45,763 bases of DNA from RGIG8767 sp964386235. GTDB lineage: Bacteria > Bacillota > Clostridia > Lachnospirales > Lachnospiraceae. A model generated the notes under the pieces. It saw only the letters and a program-made list of their open reading frames with translations, was not told where the DNA came from and made no database searches. The DNA is taken from contig CAYLSH010000009.1 in the NCBI GenBank assembly GCA_964386235.1, positions 1-45,763 of the forward strand, read 5' to 3'. Made by a program: the position numbers and the translations under genes. Of this stretch, positions 39,312 to 45,763 are shown in pieces (positions within the stretch are counted from its first letter, which is position 1; each line of letters starts with the position of its first letter).

Positions 39312-40597
39312 TGAAAGACAGAAAAATCATTCCCTGTATATATCTTTTAGAAGAAAATGCTGTGAAAAGTTTAACGGATCATAGTTTAGTGGATTCTAAT
39401 CCCAATCACCTGGCAAAGTATTATGAGGAAAACAATGCGGATGCTTTACTGATCTATGATATGTCCGATTCGGATGAAAGCCATGAAAAAGCACTCGATA
39501 TGATTAAGAGTATCTGTGAAACCGTGGATATTCCTGTATACGGTGCCGGCAATGTTAAGCGCATGGAGGATATCAAAAAACTGCTGTATGCCGGATGTAA
39601 TAAAGCAGCACTCAATTATTCAAAAGAAGGAAATGTAGCGATCACGGAAGAGGTTTCTAAGAAATTCGGACCGGATAAGATCATTGCCTGTGTTTCCTCT
39701 GCAGAAGAGATTACCGATCACGCAGAACTGATAAAAGAATATTGTGAACTGGTTCTTTTTGTAAAACCGGTGAAAGTACATGAGGCAGCAAAGGAATGTC
39801 CGGTACCGATGTTGGTTTCTTTACCGGAATTAACACTTGATAAATTAATTGCACTTCTTCAGATAGAAAATATCTATGGAATTACCGGAGAAGTGGCAAC
39901 CAATAATGCACCTGAGATTCCTGCTTTAAAAGGCATTCTCGAAGAAAACGGAATTGCGGTAAACCGTGTTAGTGCCCGGTTTACATGGGAAGAGTTCAAA
40001 TTAAATTCCGACGGTCTTTTACCGGTTGTTGTACAGGATTATAAGACGGACGAAGTACTGATGATGGCATATATGAATAAAGAAGCCTATGAAAATACGA
40101 TCCGTACAGGGCTGATGACGTATTATAGCAGAAGCCGGAAAGAACAGTGGGTAAAGGGCGAGACAAGTGGCCATTATCAGCATGTACAGTCCCTTACCAT
40201 TGACTGCGACCTCGATACCATGCTTGCCAAAGTTATCCAGACAGGTGTTGCCTGTCATACAGGAAATAAAACCTGTTTCTTCCAGCCGGTTATGGAAAAA
40301 GATATGAAAACGGAAGACAATCCGCTGAAGGTATTTGAAGAAGTTTATGCCGTGATTCAGGACAGAAAGATCCATCCAAAGGAAGGTTCTTATACAAACT
40401 ATCTTTTCGATAAGGGTGTGGATAAGATCCTGAAAAAGGTGGGAGAAGAGGCAACGGAGATCGTCATTGCAGCTAAAAATCCCAATGCAAACGAGATAAA
40501 ATACGAGATTTCGGATTTCCTGTATCATGTTATGGTCTTAATGGTTGAAAAAGGTGTGACCTGGTCCGAGATCACGGAAGAACTGGCAAAACGCTGA
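39311..40597 (+). CDS. hisIE: HisF-like pseudo-domain fused to HisI-HisE
   Basis: A 428-residue fusion. Residues 1 to about 215 form a HisF/HisA-like barrel (KIIPCIYLLEENAVKSL, PNHLAKYYEENNADALLIYD, then VYGAGNVKRMEDIKKLLYAG), but the two catalytic Asp positions are changed: Tyr11 replaces HisF Asp11 (CLDV to CIYL), and CVSS (about 127-130) replaces AIDA. HisI follows (about 216-325; SRSRKEQWVKGETSGH, VACHTGNKTCFF), then HisE (about 330-428; KKVGEEATEIVIAAK, EISDFLYHVMVLM). The HisI and HisE motifs look intact, so it should hydrolyse PR-ATP and open the ring of PR-AMP. The barrel is likely non-catalytic. hisH, hisA and hisF are not in the window. Confidence 0.9.
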   Translation: MKDRKIIPCIYLLEENAVKSLTDHSLVDSNPNHLAKYYEENNADALLIYDMSDSDESHEKALDMIKSICETVDIPVYGAGNVKRMEDIKKLLYAGCNKAALNYSKEGNVAITEEVSKKFGPDKIIACVSSAEEITDHAELIKEYCELVLFVKPVKVHEAAKECPVPMLVSLPELTLDKLIALLQIENIYGITGEVATNNAPEIPALKGILEENGIAVNRVSARFTWEEFKLNSDGLLPVVVQDYKTDEVLMMAYMNKEAYENTIRTGLMTYYSRSRKEQWVKGETSGHYQHVQSLTIDCDLDTMLAKVIQTGVACHTGNKTCFFQPVMEKDMKTEDNPLKVFEEVYAVIQDRKIHPKEGSYTNYLFDKGVDKILKKVGEEATEIVIAAKNPNANEIKYEISDFLYHVMVLMVEKGVTWSEITEELAKR

Positions 40598-40612
40598 TAC
40601 TAAAGAAAAATA

Positions 40613-40665
40613 CAAAAAAATTCCCATAATACTGTTTACATAACCGGATTATGGGAATTTTTTTT
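40613..40665 (+). terminator. Strong terminator of the his operon
   Basis: An A-run plus TTCCCATAAT (40621-40630) pairs perfectly with ATTATGGGAA (40648-40657) and a run of eight T. The loop is 17 nt. Confidence 0.95.
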
Positions 40666-40679
40666 GCGTTACGGAATAG

Positions 40680-40708
40680 ATTGTAACAATAGAAAAATAT
40701 TGTAACAA
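40680..40708. repeat. Two ATTGTAACAA repeats, possible operator
   Basis: ATTGTAACAA occurs at 40680-40689 and 40699-40708, 19 bp apart (about two helical turns). Each contains TTGT-A-ACAA, a palindrome with one central base, as expected for a dimer-binding site. They lie immediately before the SD (AAGGA, 40718-40722) of the next gene. No regulator can be assigned. Confidence 0.45.
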
Positions 40709-40728
40709 AAAGAGAATAAGGATAACAT

Positions 40729-41040
40729 ATGGAAAACGTGGAAAAAAGAATGGAACTGATTAACATGATGCGTATGGAGCAACAGGAAAATGCAGGGCGT
40801 ATGAGAAATCGGAATCAGATCCTTAATTCTAACGAACCTATAAAAAAGAAAACAGGGTATAATTTTTACATCAAAATGGCGGTCTGCATGATTCTGTTTT
40901 TGCTTTTTGTGTATATGGAAACAGAAAATATCAGCTGTTTTGGGATTACGCATGAGCAGATTCAAAAAACAGTTTCCCGGACAATTGATGTGAATTTATT
41001 TGCTTTTATGGAGCAATTCCCGTATACTTTAGAAGAATAA
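40729..41040 (+). CDS. Small single-pass membrane protein, function unknown
   Basis: A 103-residue protein with a charged, Met/Asn/Arg-rich N-terminus (about 1-45), one membrane helix (about 48-66, YIKMAVCMILFLLFVYME), and a 35-residue C-terminal part. The positive N-terminus suggests N-in, C-out. No known motif is visible. ATG 40729 has AAGGA at 6 nt. It lies 28 to 46 nt before the radical SAM gene, and may be in its operon. Real-gene evidence is the SD, start, spacing and sensible membrane topology. Confidence 0.6.
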   Translation: MENVEKRMELINMMRMEQQENAGRMRNRNQILNSNEPIKKKTGYNFYIKMAVCMILFLLFVYMETENISCFGITHEQIQKTVSRTIDVNLFAFMEQFPYTLEE

Positions 41041-41085
41041 AACAAATTCAACCAGAGGATAACTCTAGTGAAGGATGAAGATACT

Positions 41086-42957
41086 ATGGAAAAATTAGCA
41101 TTATCAGATGAAATATTATTGTCCATCGAAAAGCCTGCGCGTTACATCGGCAATGAGATGAACTGCGTAGTAAAAGATAAGAATAAAGTGGATATCCGTT
41201 TTGCATTCTGTTTTCCGGATGTTTATGAGATTGGAATGTCCCATTTAGGAATGCAGATTTTATATCATGATTTTAACCGTTATGAAGATGTGTGGTGTGA
41301 GCGTGTCTTTTCCCCATGGCTGGATCTGGATAAGATCATGCGTGAAAAAAAGATTCCCTTATTTGCATTAGAATCCCAGGAACCGGTTAAAGACTTTGAT
41401 TTCCTAGGATTTACATTGCAGTACGAAATGTGTTACACAAACATCTTACAGGTGCTGGATCTGTCGGGAGTTCCTTTGTGTGCTAAGAAAAGGACCAATG
41501 AAGATCCCCTCGTGATCGGTGGCGGTCCCTGTGTCTATAATCCGGAGCCGATTGCAGACTTTTTCGACCTCTTTTATATCGGGGAAGGTGAAGTCCAGTA
41601 CCGGAATTTATTTGATCTGTATAAAGAATGTAAAAAGAACGGATTTGAACGTAAGGAATTTTTAAAAAAAGCGGCAACCATCCCGGGTATCTATGTACCT
41701 TCCCTGTACGATGTCACCTACCACGAAGATGGTACCATAAAGGAATTTTTCCCGTTAGAAGAAGGAATTCCTGCCACGATTGCCAAACAGGTCGTAACGG
41801 ATATGACAAGTTCCGTGTATCCGCAGAAGCCGGTTGTTCCGTTTATTAAAGTCACACAGGATCGTGTGGTGTTAGAGATTCAGCGCGGTTGTATAAGAGG
41901 ATGCCGATTCTGTCAGGCCGGTCAGATTTATCGTCCTGTCAGAGAGCGTGACGTGGAGAAATTAAAAGAATATGCCGTTACCCTGTTAAAAGCAACCGGA
42001 CACGAAGAAATATCGTTAAGTTCACTCAGTTCCAGTGATTACTCCCAGTTAGAGGAATTGATCGAGTATCTGATTGAAGAGTGTAACCGCAGATATGTCA
42101 ATATTTCGTTACCGTCCCTTAGAATTGATAATTTTTCATTATCCGTATTCAATAAAGTGCAGGATGTGAAAAAGAGTTCCTTAACCTTTGCGCCGGAGGC
42201 CGGAAGCCAGAGAATGCGTAATGTGATCAATAAAGGACTGACAGAGGAGAATATCTTACACGGAGCACACCTTGCTTTTGAAAGCGGATGGACAAGGGTA
42301 AAATTATATTTTATGCTTGGTCTGCCAACGGAAACGGATGAAGATATTGAAGGAATTGCAGATCTATGTAATAAGGTGGCGAAGGAATTTTTTGACACGG
42401 TGCCAAAGGAAGAGAGAAAAAATGGTCCTGTTCAGATCGTGGCGAGTACGTCTTTCTTTATTCCTAAGCCATTTACACCATTCCAGTGGGCTCCTATGAA
42501 CAGTAAAGAGGATTTTATCCGCAAAGCTTACGTGACCAAGACTTCCATTATGTCGCAGATCAATCAAAAAAGGATAAAATATAACTGGCATGAAGCCGAT
42601 GTCAGTATCATGGAAGGGGTATTTGCCCGTGGCGACCGTAAGGTTGGACAGGTCATTTTAAAAGCATATGAAAAAGGCTGTTTATATGACGCATGGGGTG
42701 AATATTATAAAAATGACGTATGGATGGATACTTTTGCAGAATGTGGATTATCCGTTGATTTCTATACCACCAGAGAACGCAGTCTGGATGAGATCTTACC
42801 ATGGGATTTCATTGACGCAGGGGTCACAAAGGATTTCTTAAAACGTGAATGGGAAAAAGCCCAAAAAGAAGAAGTTACTTTAAACTGCAAAGAAAAATGC
42901 AATGGTTGTGGTGCCGGTAAATATGGCGTAGGAATCTGTACCTTAAAAAGAGATTAA
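41086..42957 (+). CDS. TIGR03960-type radical SAM protein (B12-binding-like N-terminus)
   Basis: A large radical SAM protein of unknown reaction, regularly followed by a TIGR03936 partner. The N-terminal lead ILLSIEKPARYIGNEMN and the FCFPDVYEIGMSHLGMQILY segment are family hallmarks. The [4Fe-4S] motif is CIRGCRFC (C-x3-C-x2-C), preceded by EIQRG and followed by QAGQIYRPVRER. A C-terminal Cys-rich tail (CKEKCNGCGAGKYGVGIC) may bind a second cluster. ATG 41086 is chosen with AAGGATG upstream; the in-frame GTG at 41068 (AGAGGA at 8 nt) is a fair alternative. Order before rng and rplU is conserved in Clostridia. Confidence 0.9.
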   Translation: MEKLALSDEILLSIEKPARYIGNEMNCVVKDKNKVDIRFAFCFPDVYEIGMSHLGMQILYHDFNRYEDVWCERVFSPWLDLDKIMREKKIPLFALESQEPVKDFDFLGFTLQYEMCYTNILQVLDLSGVPLCAKKRTNEDPLVIGGGPCVYNPEPIADFFDLFYIGEGEVQYRNLFDLYKECKKNGFERKEFLKKAATIPGIYVPSLYDVTYHEDGTIKEFFPLEEGIPATIAKQVVTDMTSSVYPQKPVVPFIKVTQDRVVLEIQRGCIRGCRFCQAGQIYRPVRERDVEKLKEYAVTLLKATGHEEISLSSLSSSDYSQLEELIEYLIEECNRRYVNISLPSLRIDNFSLSVFNKVQDVKKSSLTFAPEAGSQRMRNVINKGLTEENILHGAHLAFESGWTRVKLYFMLGLPTETDEDIEGIADLCNKVAKEFFDTVPKEERKNGPVQIVASTSFFIPKPFTPFQWAPMNSKEDFIRKAYVTKTSIMSQINQKRIKYNWHEADVSIMEGVFARGDRKVGQVILKAYEKGCLYDAWGEYYKNDVWMDTFAECGLSVDFYTTRERSLDEILPWDFIDAGVTKDFLKREWEKAQKEEVTLNCKEKCNGCGAGKYGVGICTLKRD

Positions 42958-42980
42958 TACGAAAAGAGATTAGTTTGAAA

Positions 42981-43682
42981 ATGAAGATTAGAATAAAATT
43001 TGAAAAAGACGGGGTTATGCGCTATATCGGGCACTTAGATATCATGCGCTATTTTCAAAAATCCATGAGAAGAGCAGAAATTGACATCTGTTATACCACG
43101 GGTTTTTCCCCACATCAGATCATGAGTTTTGCTGCTCCCTTAGGCGTGGGACATATCAGTTACGGAGAATATCTGGATATTGAAGTACACAGCCATAATG
43201 GTGCAAAGGATATGATGGACAGGCTCAATGCGGTTATGGTTCCCGGTGTTCGGATCAGCAGTGTAAAATTACTGCCTGATACAGCGGGCAATGCGATGGC
43301 AAGCGTTGCTGCCGCAAGATACCGGTTAGAGCCAAAAGAAAATGCGGACAAGGTAATCGATTTTGAAAAAAAAGCATCTGAATTTCTTGCACAGCCTGAA
43401 ATCTTAGTTAAGAAACAAACTAAAAAACAGGAAATCCTGATGGACATCAAACCCCATATATTTGAATGGCTTCCGCAGAATAACAGCATTGAAATGTTTG
43501 TGGATGCAAGCAGTAGCGGAAACATCAAGCCAACGCTTGCCTTGGAAGCCTACTGTGATTTTTGTAAGGAAACTTATGATCTGCTTACGTATCAGATCAT
43601 TAGACTGGATACCTATGGGAATGGCGGAACCGCTGAAAAACCGGTCTATAAACCATTGGATGATTTTGGAGTAGATTTTTAA
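42981..43682 (+). CDS. TIGR03936/DUF2344 radical-SAM-linked protein
   Basis: This 233-residue protein is the usual partner of the preceding radical SAM enzyme. The N-terminus MKIRIKFEKDGVMRYIGHLDI then RAEIDICYTTGFSPHQIMSFAAPL is diagnostic (YTxGFxPHP-like). It contains no Fe-S Cys motif of its own. ATG 42981 is preferred over the in-frame TTG at 42975. The SD is weak, so coupling to the upstream gene is likely. It overlaps rng by one base (TAATG). Confidence 0.87.
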   Translation: MKIRIKFEKDGVMRYIGHLDIMRYFQKSMRRAEIDICYTTGFSPHQIMSFAAPLGVGHISYGEYLDIEVHSHNGAKDMMDRLNAVMVPGVRISSVKLLPDTAGNAMASVAAARYRLEPKENADKVIDFEKKASEFLAQPEILVKKQTKKQEILMDIKPHIFEWLPQNNSIEMFVDASSSGNIKPTLALEAYCDFCKETYDLLTYQIIRLDTYGNGGTAEKPVYKPLDDFGVDF

Positions 43683-44845
43683 TGATTCATAAAAATGTTG
43701 TAATCACGGAGTATAAAAACAAAATCTGTACCATGCTGTTTGAAGATAACCGTTTGGAAGATCTTCATGTGGAATCCAAAGACTCCCTTTTAGGAGATAT
43801 CTTCATTGCAAAAGTAAAAAATATCAATAAAAATATCCATGCGGCTTTTGTGGAATTGTTTGACAGACAGATGGCATTTCTGCCTTTAGAAGATATAGAA
43901 GGATCCCCTTTTTTATCTTCCAAAGATAAACGATTGCGGGAAGGGGACGAATTGCCTGTACAAGTGATCAAGGAAGGGGTAAAAACCAAAGATCCGGTTG
44001 TTACGACCAAATTATCCCTAAGCGGTGCCTATTGTGTGATCACACTGGATAAAAGAAAAGGTGGTTTTCAGTATAGTAAGAAATTATCCAAAGAAATAAA
44101 GCAGGACATAGGCAATGCATTGACAGACTGCATCCTTCCGAAAGAATATGCTATGGTGATCCGAACCGCTGCCGGACAATTACAGACCTATGAGGAATTA
44201 AAAGATGAGGTAAAAACCTTAGTTTCCCGGATGGATGAGATCTTATTAAAAGCAAGGTCAAGAACCTGTTTTTGCTGCATTTACAGAAACCTTCCTTCTT
44301 ATGTGGAGTATCTTTATCATACTATGGATTCCGGATATGAAGAGGTGGTTACCGATTTGCCTGAGGTTTTAGGGGTATTGCAGGAATCCTATCAGACAAA
44401 TGTACCGGTGCGTCTATATGAAGACATCTTTCCTCTTCGGAAATTATATTCCGTGGAAACGAAGATGGAGGAATTATTTGCCAAAAAAATATATTTAAAG
44501 AGCGGCGGAAGTATGTTTATTGAATATACGGAAGCTATGACCGTGATTGACGTAAACACAGGAAAATGCATGGCAAAAAAAGATAAGGATACGTTAAATT
44601 ATGAAATTAACACGGAAGCCGCCCATGCTCTTGCAAGACATCTGCGGCTGCGCAATATTTCCGGTATTATTTTGGTTGATTTTATCAATATGGAAAAAGA
44701 ACAGTATAAAACCGATCTGATCCATACATTAAAGAACCTTTTAAAAAAGGACTCTGTTCCCTGTCATTACGTGGATATGACAGCACTGGGGCTTGTGGAG
44801 ATAACCAGAAAAAAAGAAAAAAAACCTATTTTTGAAATGTTCTGA
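43682..44845 (+). CDS. RNase G/E family endoribonuclease, short form
   Basis: It cleaves AU-rich single-stranded RNA. An S1-like domain (GDIFIAKVKNINKNIHAAFV, FLPLEDIEG) is inserted in the N-terminal RNase H fold. The catalytic DNase-I-like part has the metal Asp residues in TVIDVNTGK and LVDFINM, with NTEAAHALARHLRLRNISG between. It ends at residue 387, soon after EITRKK, so the Zn-link Cys pair and the small domain seen in longer RNase E/G are missing. The start overlaps the previous stop (TAATG). It precedes the L21 leader, an arrangement common in Clostridia. Confidence 0.88.
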   Translation: MIHKNVVITEYKNKICTMLFEDNRLEDLHVESKDSLLGDIFIAKVKNINKNIHAAFVELFDRQMAFLPLEDIEGSPFLSSKDKRLREGDELPVQVIKEGVKTKDPVVTTKLSLSGAYCVITLDKRKGGFQYSKKLSKEIKQDIGNALTDCILPKEYAMVIRTAAGQLQTYEELKDEVKTLVSRMDEILLKARSRTCFCCIYRNLPSYVEYLYHTMDSGYEEVVTDLPEVLGVLQESYQTNVPVRLYEDIFPLRKLYSVETKMEELFAKKIYLKSGGSMFIEYTEAMTVIDVNTGKCMAKKDKDTLNYEINTEAAHALARHLRLRNISGIILVDFINMEKEQYKTDLIHTLKNLLKKDSVPCHYVDMTALGLVEITRKKEKKPIFEMF

Positions 44846-44883
44846 AAATAACAAAAACTTTTTACAAAAAAAGATTCAAAAAA

Positions 44884-44912
44884 CTTGACGTTGCATGGTT
44901 CGTGTGCTAATA
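44884..44912 (+). promoter_or_regulatory. Sigma-A promoter of rplU-prp-rpmA
   Basis: TTGACG (44884-44889), 17-bp spacer, TAATAT (44907-44912). Start expected near 44919. Confidence 0.85.
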
Positions 44913-44918
44913 TATACC

Positions 44919-45013
44919 AGTATGCCGCATAGTGGGGTCATAAGTATGCCGTAAATGGCATCACCGAAGCTAGCGAGTAAACAAACATAATAACGTTTGT
45001 GAATAGGAGGTGT
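44919..45013 (+). ncRNA. L21 leader (ribosomal-protein mRNA leader)
   Basis: The 100-nt untranslated region before rplU contains a hairpin ATGCC/GGCAT (44951-44966 area), the segment ACCGAAGCTAGCGAG, and a second hairpin ACAAAC/GTTTGT before the SD AGGAGG (about 45006-45011). The location, size and folded nature fit the autoregulatory L21 leader known in Firmicutes. The assignment is by position and structure; a covariance-model hit was not computed. Confidence 0.6.
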
Positions 45014-45017
45014 CCAT

Positions 45018-45323
45018 ATGTACGCAATTATTGCAACAGGTGGAAAGCAGTACAAAGTTTCTGAAGGTGATGTGATCAAAGTTGAAAAACTGGATGCAGA
45101 AGCAGGAAACGTTGTAACATTTGACCAGGTAATCGCAGTAAAGGATAACGATCTTAAAGTTGGCGAAGCAGTAGCAAATGCAACTGTAACAGCAACTGTT
45201 ATGGATCAGGGCAAAGGCAAAAAAGTTATCGTTTACAAATACAAGAGAAAAACAGGTTACCACAAAAAGAATGGTCATAGACAAGCATACACTGCAGTTA
45301 AAATTGACAAGATCAACGCTTAA
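45018..45323 (+). CDS. rplU: 50S ribosomal protein L21
   Basis: A large-subunit protein that binds 23S rRNA. MYAIIATGGKQYKVSEGDVI is the classical start, and YKYKRKTGYHKKNGHRQAYT is the conserved C-terminal RNA-binding loop. Length is 101. The SD AGGAGGTG precedes ATG 45018. It is the first gene of rplU-prp-rpmA. Confidence 0.98.
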   Translation: MYAIIATGGKQYKVSEGDVIKVEKLDAEAGNVVTFDQVIAVKDNDLKVGEAVANATVTATVMDQGKGKKVIVYKYKRKTGYHKKNGHRQAYTAVKIDKINA

Positions 45324-45343
45324 TTCTTAGCAGGTTGTTTGAA

Positions 45344-45670
45344 ATGACAAGTATTACCGTGATAAAAGAAGAAGGACGCATAATCGCATTTACCTGCAAC
45401 GGACATGCGGGTTATGCAAAAGAATCCGAAGATATAGTATGTGCAGCGATTTCCATGCTTGTGATCAATACGATCAACTCTATTGAGGCTTTGACAGATA
45501 CAACGCCCATCATAGAAACTGAGCAGGAATCCGGTTATATTCATTGTTCTTTTGAAGAAGATATAACAAAAGATGCCGCTTTATTATTGGATTCCATGAT
45601 TCTTGGTTTATCACAAATCAAAGAACAGTACGGTTCGAAGTATATCGACGTAATTATCAAGGAGGTATAA
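45344..45670 (+). CDS. Ribosomal-processing cysteine protease Prp
   Basis: Prp removes the N-terminal extension of L27. The catalytic pair is visible as His in CNGHAGYA and Cys in EDIVCAAISML. ATG 45344 is chosen over the in-frame TTG 45335; it gives 108 residues, as in the family. It overlaps nothing but shares its 3' end with the rpmA SD (GGAGG, 45661-45665). The L27 that follows has the matching cleavable leader. Confidence 0.93.
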   Translation: MTSITVIKEEGRIIAFTCNGHAGYAKESEDIVCAAISMLVINTINSIEALTDTTPIIETEQESGYIHCSFEEDITKDAALLLDSMILGLSQIKEQYGSKYIDVIIKEV

Positions 45671-45672
45671 CC

Positions 45673-45763
45673 ATGTTGAATTTAAACCTTCAATTTTTTG
45701 CTCATAAAAAAGGTGTAGGTTCTACAAAGAACGGTAGAGATTCCGAATCCAAGAGATTAGGTG
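45673..45763 (+). CDS. rpmA: 50S ribosomal protein L27 (cut by window end)
   Basis: Only the first 30 codons are present. The start, MLNLNLQFFAHKKGVG, contains the Firmicutes N-terminal extension with the QFFA processing site cleaved by Prp, followed by STKNGRDSESKRLG. The SD GGAGG at 45661-45665 is 7 nt from ATG 45673. The 3' end lies outside the window. Confidence 0.95.
   Translation, partial: MLNLNLQFFAHKKGVGSTKNGRDSESKRLG

Noticed and set aside
40019..40528. 169-codon minus-strand frame opposite hisIE
   Set aside because: Antisense of conserved HisI/HisE motifs; no SD and no recognisable domain.
1..45763. CRISPR array
   Set aside because: No set of regularly spaced repeats of 20-40 bp and no cas-like genes were seen on either strand.

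Overview
The window is a dense, mostly plus-strand chromosomal segment from a low-to-moderate GC, Gram-positive Clostridia-type bacterium, most likely a motile Lachnospiraceae (relatives of Roseburia, Agathobacter, Butyrivibrio or Coprococcus). The evidence is the Prp protease next to an L27 with a cleavable N-terminus, RecU, FakA/DegV, YlbJ, the HisZ plus short-form HisG pair, an Asp23 protein, A/G-rich Shine-Dalgarno sites, and a near-perfect sigma-28 promoter. The species assignment is inference; no 16S gene is present.

Region 1 (1-2100) is the edge of an integrated element: the C-terminus of a tyrosine integrase, then an AT-rich cargo pair made of a HipA-like kinase (interrupted by an in-frame stop, with its C-terminus still readable downstream) and a DUF3037-like protein, closed by a terminator. 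Region 2 (2189-6136) starts the backbone: a low-molecular-weight tyrosine phosphatase, an AlaX-type tRNA editing protein, an HD-GYP protein and a membrane GGDEF protein (c-di-GMP turnover). Region 3 (6354-14545) is the least conventional: a PurF-like protein that has lost its glutaminase residues, a glutamate-cysteine-ligase-like enzyme in tandem with a glutathionylspermidine-synthase-type ATP-grasp ligase, a membrane-anchored MORN protein, an NdpA-type nucleoid protein, a Mbeg1-like hydrolase, and a FliD-like protein behind a sigma-28 promoter.

Region 4 (14600-17431) holds two tRNA-Leu genes (anticodons CAG and AAG) and a large GH9 cellulase lipoprotein. Region 5 (17506-28745) is housekeeping: Asp23, FakA, RecG, DegV (FakB-type), topoisomerase IV (parE, parC), rsmD, coaD and a coiled-coil protein. 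ylbJ follows on the minus strand, the only convincing minus-strand gene. Region 6 (29783-35393) has an RsuA-type synthase, a HAD hydrolase, a YgiQ-type radical SAM protein, a small membrane protein, an RluD-type synthase and recU.

Region 7 (35430-40665) is a histidine operon, hisZ-G-D-B-(pseudoHisF)IE, with its own promoter, a structured leader and a strong terminator. hisH, hisA and hisF are absent, and the last gene carries an N-terminal HisF-like barrel whose two catalytic Asp positions are replaced. Region 8 (40729-45763) has a small membrane protein, the TIGR03960/TIGR03936 radical SAM pair, a short RNase G, and the L21 leader with rplU, prp and rpmA (cut by the window end).

The best leads for undescribed biology are the glutaminase-dead PurF paralogue, the GCS/ATP-grasp pair, the HisF-like pseudo-domain on HisIE, and the sigma-28-driven FliD-like protein. 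All functional statements rest on motif reading by eye; no database search was run.
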